In this document: piece after piece, positions 55,990 to 64,000 of the stretch
How the letters are laid out: each line of letters starts with the position of its first letter
Position numbering within the stretch: position 1 is the stretch's first letter
Program-made: the position numbers and the translations under genes
Notes under the pieces: model-generated
What the model was told of the DNA's origin: nothing
The model's input: the letters and a program-made list of their open reading frames with translations, nothing else
Database searches by the model: none
Source: Malania oleifera
Lineage: Eukaryota > Streptophyta > Magnoliopsida > Santalales > Ximeniaceae
Direction of reading: 5' to 3'
NCBI RefSeq assembly: GCF_029873635.1
Contig: NC_080423.1
Coordinates: 103,765,273 to 103,829,272, forward strand
DNA: 64,000 bases

Positions 55990-57876
55990 ATTCAGGAAAA
56001 ATATTTCTTTACAGCATCAGAATTTACAAGGTGTGGTAAATGATCACCATCCATATCTACCAAAATCAGTTCCCCTCCAAAAAATGCCTTTTTCACTACG
56101 TAAGGTACTACGTACTCACGGGTCACTATGAATTGGCAAAATCTTCTTTAGTACCAGTTCTTTGACTTGAAACTTTTTGTTGTAGGATTTAATCATTCTC
56201 CTCTGATATAATCATGGTTTTAAATAAAGGCCGCGACCGTTACGTAATGATTTTTTGGGTTATCGATACCGTTGCACGCTGCGAAATCGGTGGGAAGAAA
56301 AATCACGGTTGTAGCGGCTGTTACAGACTGCGACCATTACGTAAAGGCCGCCACGACTGTTACGTAACCGCTACAGAATTGTTACATCAAAAAATTTATT
56401 TTATTTTTTACTTTTTCTTCTCACTTTTTTCCTCTAATTTATAAATCATTCTCAATATACCATATGTCGAGAGGGGGAAAAGATTATAATGAGGATGACA
56501 AATAATACAAAATTTACTATTTCTTTAAATACCCACAAGAGATGCATTAATTAACAATTTGAAAAATACTAACTTAGGAAAATATTTTATTTTGACAATA
56601 TTAGTAATGTTATATGTATATTCTATATTTTTCAACTTCAACCTTCTTTCTTTTCTAGCTATTTTATATTTGTATTATTTGTATGTCTTATGTGTCTAAC
56701 AGATTAATGGAGTATATAATGTATCTTGTTTTATTAATTAATTTAGCACACATAAGAATTTATCACAGATAAGAACAATGAGAAGTATAAATATGCACAC
56801 ACACGTAATTTTTCTATCAATGATGGTTTAAAACAACTTGTTGCCCTTACCAAAAACTTAGTTACTCGAACTAAATGATCCAAAATATACTAAAACTCTT
56901 TCTAAGAAGGGCTAAAAGCTTAAAACATGCAAGTATGCTAATATGCACAAGGTTGTGCATGCTTCAAAAAAATTCACAGTCGTTACACCCGCTTCCCATT
57001 ATGTAACATCCGCTACTCCCGCTTCCCGTTACACCTGTTAATATTACGTTACGCTACCCGCTACCGCGATTTAAAACCATGGATATAAATGTCCATGTGC
57101 CAAGGCTGCTAATCATTTTTCATCAAAAAAAGTTCAACTGATCCAGCAAGGCCTGGATCCATTCCGCTTCTTCCAATTGAACTTCTCTCCACACATGTAA
57201 AGAAGGAATCTCAACTTTCATTGAGACTACTACTTCCATCCCATACACCAACGAGTAAGGGGTTGCCCTAGTAGAAGTTCGAATCGCAATACAATATGCA
57301 TGTAGTGCGAAGGTTAACTTCTCATTCCAGTCTTTGTAGGTATTTGTAATTTTACTCAAAATATTCTTTATGTTTTTATTGGCCGCCTCCACAGCACTAC
57401 TCATCTTCAGACAGTATGGTGCCGAATTGTGATGTCCAATTTTGAATTGAATGCACAATTTAGTCATCATCTCATTGTTTAAACTTTTGGCATTATCTGA
57501 AATTATCCTTTCTAGTAATCCATATCGATGAATGAGTTCTCTATGAATGAACCAACAAACTACCTTCTATGTGACATTTGCATATGATGTTGCTTCCACC
57601 ACTTCGTGAAATAGTTTTTCGCCACGAATATAAAGCGATGCCTATTTGAGCCTTTGGAGTAATGGGACCGATTACATCCATACGCCAAGTAGAAAAGAGC
57701 CAAAGTGATGCCAATACATACAAGGGACATGGTGAGACCTGGATTCGGTCTGCATACACCTGGCAATTATGGGACTTGCGAGCATAGTTAATGTAATCTA
57801 TCTCCATAGTCGACCAATGGTAATCGTATCTCAAGATCCTTTCGGCCATCGAATATCCATTCATTGAGCCCCGCAA
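55990..57876 (-). pseudogene. Tat-like Gypsy integrase, interrupted by hAT element B
   Basis: The minus-strand integrase starts near SMAERILRYDYHWSTM with a zinc-binding remnant. The core pieces are WRMDVIGPI (first Asp) and, in another frame, HRFIFVAKNYFTKWW. The second half (57470-57123) has KIGHHNSAPYCLKMSSAVEA, AANKNIKNIL with the catalytic Glu region, and TPYSLVYGMEVVVSMKVEIP. The C-terminal end lies beyond the hAT insertion at about 56150-55990 (GGELILVDMDGDHLP). Frame changes occur between pieces. The Copia LTR at 57884 cuts off its upstream part. Confidence 0.8.
56213..57081. mobile_element. non-autonomous hAT-like element B
   Basis: 13-bp inverted ends CATGGTTTTAAAT. The flanks are GATATAAT (56205-56212) and GATATAAA (57082-57089), an 8-bp duplication with one mismatch. 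The subterminal GTTACG-type words resemble those of element A. It has no coding capacity in 869 bp and sits in the Tat-like integrase coding region. Confidence 0.82.
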
Positions 57877-57883
57877 ATCCCAT

Positions 57884-58166
57884 TGTTGATTTTAGAGAAG
57901 AAAATAATTCTCTTATTTAGTTAATGATAAATCTACAACCTGTATAAGAAAAGTTTCTTTCACTATATTCGGTAACAAGAAACTAATTACCAAAAAATCA
58001 GGAAACTAGCCAAATATAGGAAACTACAAAATAGGAAACAAACTAATAGAGATATCAGGAATTTTTCCATAATCTCTTTATTCCTAAATTAACGTAGTCA
58101 ACTAACAATAAAATCATAATTGCTGCAACGGTATCCCTGAAAATCAGGGATCGAGTATTTCCACAC
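57884..58166 (-). repeat. Copia 3' LTR
   Basis: 283 bp. On the minus strand it starts TGTGGAAATACTCGATCC and ends CAACA. Confidence 0.8.
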
Positions 58167-58177
58167 TCCCCCTCAAG
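58167..58177 (-). promoter_or_regulatory. Copia polypurine tract
   Basis: On the minus strand TTGAGGGGGAG lies directly before the LTR, the classic Copia arrangement. Confidence 0.85.
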
Positions 58178-58800
58178 CTAGGCGTAGATGTTAATCAAGC
58201 CAAGCTTGGTACTCAAACTTTCAAAATTCTTTCTTGGTAGAGCTTTAGAGAGGATATCTACTATTTGCTGACTTGTTGGCGTGTATAACAGACTAACTGT
58301 CTCATTTTCTATCTTCTCCTTTATGAAGTGGCGATCTATCTCCACATGTTTTGTCTTGTCATGATGCACCGGATTCTTTGCAATGTTAATAGCTGACTGA
58401 TTGTCAGATGATTCCTAGTTCCCTCCTTAGTCTTTCCAGCCATACTCCCTCACAAATTCCAAGTGCCATAGCTCTAAACTCTGCTTCTGCACTACTCCTA
58501 GAAACTACTGGTTGTTTCTTACTTCACCATGTTACTAGGTTTCCCCACACATATGTACAAATAACCAGATGTTAACCTTCGGTCAGTTATTGATCCGGCC
58601 CAGTCAACATTAGCGAACACTGCAATATATTTCCTTGTGTTTTTCCTAAAGTAAAAGCCTTTACCTGGTGTCATTTTAAGGTACCTCAGTATTCGGTTAA
58701 CAGCTTCCATATGTTCTTCAGTTGGATCATTCATGACTTGACTGACTACACTAACCGAGAACCCAATATTAGGTCTGCTGTGCGAGAGATAAAACAGCTT
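58178..58800 (-). pseudogene. Copia RNase H
   Basis: Minus-strand pieces read MEAVNRILRYLKMTPGKG, then VFANVDWAGSITDRRLTSGY (catalytic-Asp region) and, after a frame break, HHDKTKHVEIDRHFIKEKI followed by VDILSKALP, the standard C-terminus of Copia RNase H, which removes RNA from the hybrid. A stop and frame changes lie between 58370 and 58520. Confidence 0.88.
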
Positions 58801-59186
58801 CCAAACAAGTCTTTAAGATCTGCCTTTTTCCACTGGAACACTATCCTCATTAGCTCCAAGCTTAGTACTCGAGTCCATGGGTGTTTCAGCTAGTTTGCAC
58901 CCAAGCATCCCTGTCTCTTTAAGAAGATCTAGTACATACTTCCGTTGTGACACTGAAATCCCCTTTCTTAACTGGGCTACTTCCATTCCAAGGAAGTATT
59001 TTAGACTCCCGATATCAAGCTTGATCAGTTCGTCTTCATAATCACCTGTTAAGATGATGTCATCTGCATACACAATGAGAATCGCCAAATCCTTTGGTTG
59101 AGTGTTTGATAAATAAATTGTGATTTGCTTGACACTAAGAATACCCATACTTCTTCACTGTTTTGTTGAACCTGTCAAACCAAGCT
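58801..59186 (-). pseudogene. Copia reverse transcriptase, 3' part
   Basis: The portion downstream of the solo LTR. It holds the catalytic LIVYADDIILTG, GSLKYFLGMEVAQLRKGI and SQRKYVLDLLKETGM. Upstream of it, RAWFDRF joins the fragment ending KQSP on the other side of the solo LTR. The catalytic motif is intact, but stops near 59150 and the insertion abolish the enzyme. Confidence 0.9.
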
Positions 59187-59191
59187 CTCGG

Positions 59192-61127
59192 TGTTGACCT
59201 TACAAGTCATATCCCGTTTTGATTATGACAAATACTTTAGTATTTAATGGTTGCCGAGTTTTTGTGCAGGATAAAATTGGCAAAGCCATATGGTGACTTG
59301 AAGCAAATGAAGACCCAAAGTGTTTATTGTTGTAATTTATATTTCATTTTATTTTGGGTCTGTAATATAAATTATAATCTGTAATAATTAATGCATTGCA
59401 TGCATGATAGGACAGATAAGCTCAAGACCATAGCTTGACCTTAGGAATCACCCTTCGATCGACCGAAGGTCAACCGACGCCAGATTTTTGGGACTAAGTA
59501 AAAAAACCTTAAAAAAGACCCTAGGTGCTTGCACAAGCACTTAGGAAAGTCCTCATTATCATATATGCTATCAGGGGAAATCAATTTTTAAAATCAAGAC
59601 TTAAATGCACACTTTGAGTGTGTTCGGTCAACCGAACCCGAACCTTCATAGAAGATTTGGTCGACCGAACCTCCCAAGGTCAACTGTTGACCATTTGGTC
59701 GACCACTTTTAAAATGAACTTGCACCGCTAGGTCGACCGAATTGGCACGTGGCTGATTCCCAAAGCCTTGGTCGACAGAATTTCTAGTTGAAAAATGACC
59801 TGGTCGACCGAACCTCATAATTTGGTCAACCAAACATGTCCTAGTCGACCGAACCTCGGAGGGTTCAAAATCGCCTTATTACGGTCGACCGAAACCTCAG
59901 TTCAAAAATGTCATGGTCAACCAAACCTCAAATCTGGTCGACCAAAACTCTCGGGTTGATCAATTTTTACCAAGGTTAAAACAGGGTTATTTTTATTAAC
60001 CTTACTTAAACTTTTTCAAAAATTACCCTTATGTCCCAAACAGTTATTTTTTTGAGTGTGCCTATAAATATATGCTCATTTTCTCAAATTAAGAGGTGAT
60101 TAGCATTTTTGATTAAGTGAAAATTCTTTGAAATTTCCAAAGCTCACTCTTCCAAAAACAAAGCCTATACACTCACCCTTTGTTATTCCCTTGCAAAATC
60201 TAGCTTGGTGAGAGTACCTTAAGTGATTTTACATTGTCTATACTAGCTTAAACTCTCATTGATTTATTGCTTGATTGATTTTGTATTAAGAGTTTTAGCC
60301 AAAGTTTTTCCCCCGAGTTTATTTAATAACTTCACTGTGTGGAGAAAACTTTGAAGCTTGTGAGTCTTGGCATTTGTATTGCAAGACTCCGAGGCTTGTA
60401 TTTTGATTGTGGTAAAATTATTTTTGACAAGCTTATACTTCAAATATCTCTTGAGCTAATATTTTGAGATAATCATTTTTTGAGATATTTTGAATACTCT
60501 GGTTGAAATTCTTTGAAACCCTAGTTGTGATTGATTAATATTGATACATAGTTTCAAAGATAGATTGATTATACACTCTTGAACTTGACTGCAGATTAAC
60601 ATTAGATTGAGTGTCATCACACATATTGCACAGAGCTTATAGATCCTATCTTGTTGATGTGCATTGATTGATATTGGTACAAATCTGCTTGTTGGAGAAG
60701 CACTCATTTTGTACACATCTTGTATTGTGAATTGGTTGTATTTCAGGCGTGGCCTGAGGGGGCGTTAATCCAGCTCGGAAGGATTGGTTGTAAAGGTTGA
60801 GGTCAACCCTATGTTAATTTGACCTGGTTGTATTTCGGTGCCGCTCCACCCGTGAAGTGAGCCTTAGTGGAATTCTTGTGCTTGTGAGCCCAGGCCCACG
60901 TAAACAGTATTGGCCGAACCCCGATAACATTTCTTGTGCCTGCTTTTAATTTCCGCAATTTAAATTTCAGCGCTTGAATGTTTGTAATTTATTATTGTGA
61001 ATGATTGGGCTTATAATTGCATAAACAGACTCTAGGTTGTGTTATACTGCTGCTAGACGTTAAACCTAGGAGAAAATTTGTTAATACCCAATTCACCCCA
61101 CTTCTTGGAAATACACCAATTCCAACA
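59192..61127 (+). mobile_element. solo LTR, Sirevirus-like Copia, splitting the Copia RT
   Basis: 1936 bp with TGTTG...CAACA ends and a perfect target duplication CTCGG (59187-59191 and 61128-61132). It shares with 37620-39927 the TTTTGATTATGACAAAT start region and the TACCCAATTCACCCC end region. A TATA box CCTATAAATATA lies at 60061. It is in opposite orientation to the host Copia and has no coding capacity. Confidence 0.95.
59450..59960. repeat. array of GGTCGACCGAAC words in solo LTR
   Basis: About twelve perfect or near-perfect copies at irregular spacing of roughly 25-60 bp, each centred on the palindrome GTCGAC or its TCAAC decay product. The array ends about 100 bp before the TATA box. 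Confidence 0.9.
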
Positions 61128-61132
61128 CTCGG

Positions 61133-61513
61133 GGATTGCTTTACTCCATAAAGGGATTTCTTGAGCTTACATACCTTATTCACAGTTGCCAATGTTTCAA
61201 AGCTAGGAGGAATGTCCATGTAGACTTCTTGTGTAAGGTTTCCATTGAGAAAGGCATTCTTAACATCAAGTTGGTGAAGAGACCAGTCAAGATTGGCAGC
61301 CAATGATAGTAGTACCCGAATAGTGTTTAATTTGGCTACTGGAGCAAACGTCTCTTGGTAGTTGATGTCATAGGATTGAGTGAACCCTTTTGCAACCAGT
61401 CGCGCTTTAAATCTGTCCACGCTTCCATCAGCCTTGTATTTGACGGTGAATATCCATTTGCATCCTACTAGATGTTCCCCCACTCGGTAGGTCTGAAATC
61501 TCCCAAGTTCCAT
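61133..61513 (-). pseudogene. Copia reverse transcriptase, 5' part
   Basis: The portion upstream of the solo LTR. It shows GCKWIFTVKYKADGSVDRFK, ARLVAKGFTQ, QETFAPVAKLNTIRVLLSLA, the LDVKNAFLNG motif with the first catalytic Asp, and LKKSLYGVKQSP, where the insertion occurs. This segment is unbroken. Confidence 0.92.
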
Positions 61514-62853
61514 TTTTCTTTAGTGCCTACATTTCTTCCCATACTTCAGTCTTCCATTTTGGAATTGAAATGGCTTCTTGAATGGAGTTAGGAACCTACA
61601 CTTTGTTTAGATTTTCCACAAATGTTTGGAAGCTAGGTGACAACCCTTTATAAGAGACAAAGTTGTAGATTGGATGAGTGTTACATGACCTCCTACCTTT
61701 CCTTAAAGCAATGGGACAATCAAGGTCATTAGTAGTAGACTCATTAGTGATGAATTCAGAGTTAGGGTTACCTGGTGAAGTTTCATGTGTTCTTGCATTC
61801 GAGTCAGATTCTTGACTTTGCTCGGGAGGTGCTTGGTTGCAGGTTTCGGACGTTGGACATGAGTTGAAGGAGGTGGAAGATTTTCAGATTCTATTTCTAT
61901 CTGGTGATTGTGGTTTGGAGTAGGAGTAGTTAAGATAGGAGGGATGGTGACTTGTGGACTTGGGTGGTTGTTGGTTGTTGTGGTACCAATATCCCAAAGC
62001 TGGTATTCTTGTATGAGATTCTCCCCCTGAATATCAGATTTGGGGTAGTAAGATTGATGTTCAAAGAAAGAAACATCCATGGAAGTGTATAGTCTTTTTG
62101 TAATAGGGGAATAGCATTTGTACCCTTTTTGGTTTGGAGAGTAACCAAGGAATATACACTTTGAGTGCTTTGGTGTCAAGTTTACTTTTGTGTTGTTGGT
62201 GGACATGGAAAACACAGAGCACCCAAATACTTTGAGTGTTATTGCTGAGACAATTCAGGTGTTGGGATAAGAGTGAAGGAGTTGACAAGGTGTTTGAAAG
62301 TTTAAGACACAGGAAGGCATTCGGTTTATGAGATAAGTTGTTGTGAGTATGGCTTTCCCCCAGAAGTGTTTTGGGACATTAGTGGAAAACATAAGTGATC
62401 TAGCAACCTCTAGAATGCGTCTATTTTTCCTTTCCGCTGCTCTGTTTCGTTGAGGAGTATCGACGCATGAACTTTAGTGTATAATGCCTTGACTTTGTAG
62501 GTAATCTCCGAGAATGTGTTTGAAGTATTCCTTTGCATTATGAGTCCTAAAGATTTGTATTTTGGCATGGAATTGGGTTTGAATCATAGTGTTGAAGTTT
62601 TTTAGATTTGCCCAACCTCTGATTTTTCTTTCATGAGAAACACCCAAGTGATCCTAGTGTGATCATCTACAAATAAAATAAACCAGCAAGTACCAGCAAT
62701 ACTTTTGATACATTAAGGTCCCCAGACATAACTATGGATCATTGAGAAAGGATGGGATTTTTTATATTGTTGAATTGAATAAGGGTTACGTGCATGTTTA
62801 GCGAATTGACAAACTTCACACCGAAAATATTTTGGATTTTTATTGCTGAATAA
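61514..62853 (-). pseudogene. Copia integrase
   Basis: From high coordinates, a zinc-binding remnant CEVCQFAKHARNP (near 62800) leads to a decayed core with FVDDHTRITWVFLMKEKSE (near 62650) and NETEQRKGK (near 62450). The C-terminal region at 62215-61703 is open: KHSKCIFLGYSPNQKGYKCY, a Pro/Thr-rich linker and PSKVKNL. It inserts element DNA into the chromosome in the active form. Several stops lie in the core. Confidence 0.8.
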
Positions 62854-63423
62854 TTAGGGAACAAGTTTTTGAAGGTACGCGAATTTTGGATGACCTAGTC
62901 TATAGTGCCATAACAAAACTGCACTATCATTATTGAAACGAGAAACAGAAAAAGGAATTTTTGTAGGCTGATTGTTTGCCTTGTCTAAATATGCCTTGTG
63001 AATTTGTTGTTCTAGAAGATCACCAACCTTGAGGATAATGAGCCCTGAGCACATCTTAGCATTGCCAATCGTCTTCCCCAAATTCAAAACCTGAAATTCA
63101 CACGAGTTAGGGAAGAATTTAGTAACACAGTTAAGCTCTTGAGTGAGTTTGCTAATAGGAAGTAAACTGCAATCTAAGTTTGGTACTAAGAGGAGAGAGT
63201 TTAGAGTGAGGTTCTTTGATATAACCACAGAACCTGTTTCTATTACTCTTGAGAGAGACCCATCTGCAATTCTAACAGAAAAATTTTCATGACATGGATT
63301 ATAAGCATTAAAAATCCTCGCATCTCTAGTCATGTGATCGGAGGCTCCTGAATCCACAATCCAAGGGCTGATTTTCTCTCTTGTTGCACTGAGAGCGTTT
63401 AAAAAATTACCTTTGTGAGCCAA
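62854..63423 (-). pseudogene. Copia protease and pre-integrase domain
   Basis: The frame reads WIVDSGASDHMTRDA, with the aspartic-protease active site near 63345. It continues through LLLVPNLDCSLLPISKLTQE to the gag-pre-integrase motif LLWHYRLGHPKFAYL at its end. It is one open frame of 189 codons. A stop separates it from the gag frame above. Confidence 0.88.
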
Positions 63424-63462
63424 GGATCTGGTTCCAATGACTGAGGTATTGGAGGATTGTTG

Positions 63463-63972
63463 CTAATTGATCAATTTTTGCAAAAGTGACATTTGTTCTT
63501 TGCTAAATAGACTATGTTCTAGCTGTGTGTGGTTCTCGTCATAGGAAGCCAGATGTCCACGGCTCTCTCTGTTGTTGAATGGACGTGAGGGCTTCCAATC
63601 GGCGGGTATTCCATGAATCTTCAAGCGGATCTCCTTGGTGTGACTAGTCTTCTGGCAGTGATCGCACCAAGTTTGTCCTTTTTTCAGTTTGTTGTCTCCA
63701 ATTTGATGTTGAGGCCCTTGAACCGAGAGTGCTGATCCTTCAGGTCTAAGAGCCATAGTTGGTGGTCCCATCATCACTTTCTTTCGACTCTTTTCCATGC
63801 AAACTTCTGAAAACGCCTCTCGAATACTAGGTAGCGGTTTCAGCCTCATGATTCTTCCTCGAACTTCATCAAGGTCCTTGTTGATGCCCAATAGAAACTT
63901 AGAGTCTTTTCTTTTCAATGATTTTCTAATATTTGATTCCATCTTCTGGGCAGTTCCAATCATATTCTTCAA
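63463..63972 (-). pseudogene. Copia gag, C-terminal part
   Basis: The frame includes FLLGINKDLDEVRGRIM, the end of the Copia gag (UBN2-like) domain, then ESRKKVMMG-type residues and a knuckle-like WCDHCQKTSHTKEIRLKIHG. The last Cys of the CCHC knuckle is replaced by Arg, so zinc binding is doubtful. The N-terminal part lies outside the window. Confidence 0.82.
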
Positions 63973-64000
63973 ACATGTCTAATTGTTGCCAATTCCATGT

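Larger units (their letters stand above)
50000..57883 (-). mobile_element. Tat/Ogre-like Gypsy remnant, minus strand
   Basis: The minus-strand integrase (57876 down to about 55990) is followed by a 3' region, then by a long LTR-like stretch reaching to about 50000. Telling words include GGGAAGGTATTAGCACC near 50260 and AAGGATCGCCTAC near 55426, which recur in long LTRs of plant Tat/Ogre elements (recalled, to be checked). Both hAT elements and the Copia element are inserted in it. The left edge and target duplication could not be fixed. Confidence 0.6.
57884..64000 (-). mobile_element. Ty1/Copia retrotransposon, minus strand, 5' end beyond window
   Basis: The 3' LTR (57884-58166) and polypurine tract are at the low-coordinate end. 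RNase H, reverse transcriptase, integrase, protease and gag follow upward in Copia order. The solo LTR 59192-61127 splits the reverse transcriptase. The 5' LTR lies outside the window, so the target duplication could not be checked. Confidence 0.9.

Overview
The window looks like nuclear DNA of a flowering plant, most likely a eudicot. The evidence is an intronless AP2/ERF transcription factor, two exons of a plant-type ATP-dependent 6-phosphofructokinase (PFK), and plant transposon families: Sirevirus-like Copia, chromovirus-like and Tat/Ogre-like Gypsy, RTE and L1 LINEs, tRNA-derived SINEs, hAT-like elements and TRIM-type miniature LTR elements. The sequence is AT-rich with many microsatellites. 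There are no bacterial features. The species cannot be named from the sequence alone.

Layout. 1-3.1 kb: remnant of a Sirevirus-like Copia on the minus strand, with one gag frame broken by two stops. 3.1-8.3 kb: AT-rich, mostly unassigned sequence with a foldback repeat. 8.35-11 kb: decayed Gypsy reverse transcriptase split from its flank by a solo LTR (9009-10791, perfect 5-bp target duplication). 11.5 kb: a minus-strand SINE. 12.36-19.77 kb: a region bounded by about 250-bp inverted repeats. It contains a complete non-autonomous LTR element (13017-15792) that carries a fragment of a cellular RNA-binding protein gene of the UBA2 type. 20.7 kb: a plus-strand SINE. 21243-22007: the ERF gene. 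22-25.9 kb: intergenic. 25942-49190: the last two PFK exons on the minus strand, separated by a 22.9-kb intron packed with nested transposons. 49.2 kb to the end: further transposons, probably in the next PFK intron upstream.

Nesting can be read from target-site duplications. Inside the PFK intron, an L1 LINE was hit by an RTE LINE (12-bp duplication), which was hit by a miniature LTR element (TRIM, 30366-32196). Next to it, a Copia-type LTR remnant was hit by a chromovirus-like Gypsy (35824-46885), whose 5' LTR was later hit by a Sirevirus-like element now reduced to a solo LTR (37620-39927). Upstream of the penultimate exon, a Tat-like Gypsy was hit by two hAT-like elements (53699-55240 and 56213-57081) and by a Copia element (57884 to beyond the window). 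The Copia reverse transcriptase was then split by another solo LTR (59192-61127, duplication CTCGG).

Only the ERF and PFK genes look like functional host genes. They are convergent. Everything else recognisable is transposon-derived and mostly broken. The points most worth a second look are the UBA2-type RRM fragment captured by a non-autonomous LTR element, the giant layered PFK intron, arrays of GTCGAC palindromes just upstream of TATA boxes in LTRs of unrelated families, and a chromovirus copy whose premature stops nearly all fit C-to-T change at CHG sites.
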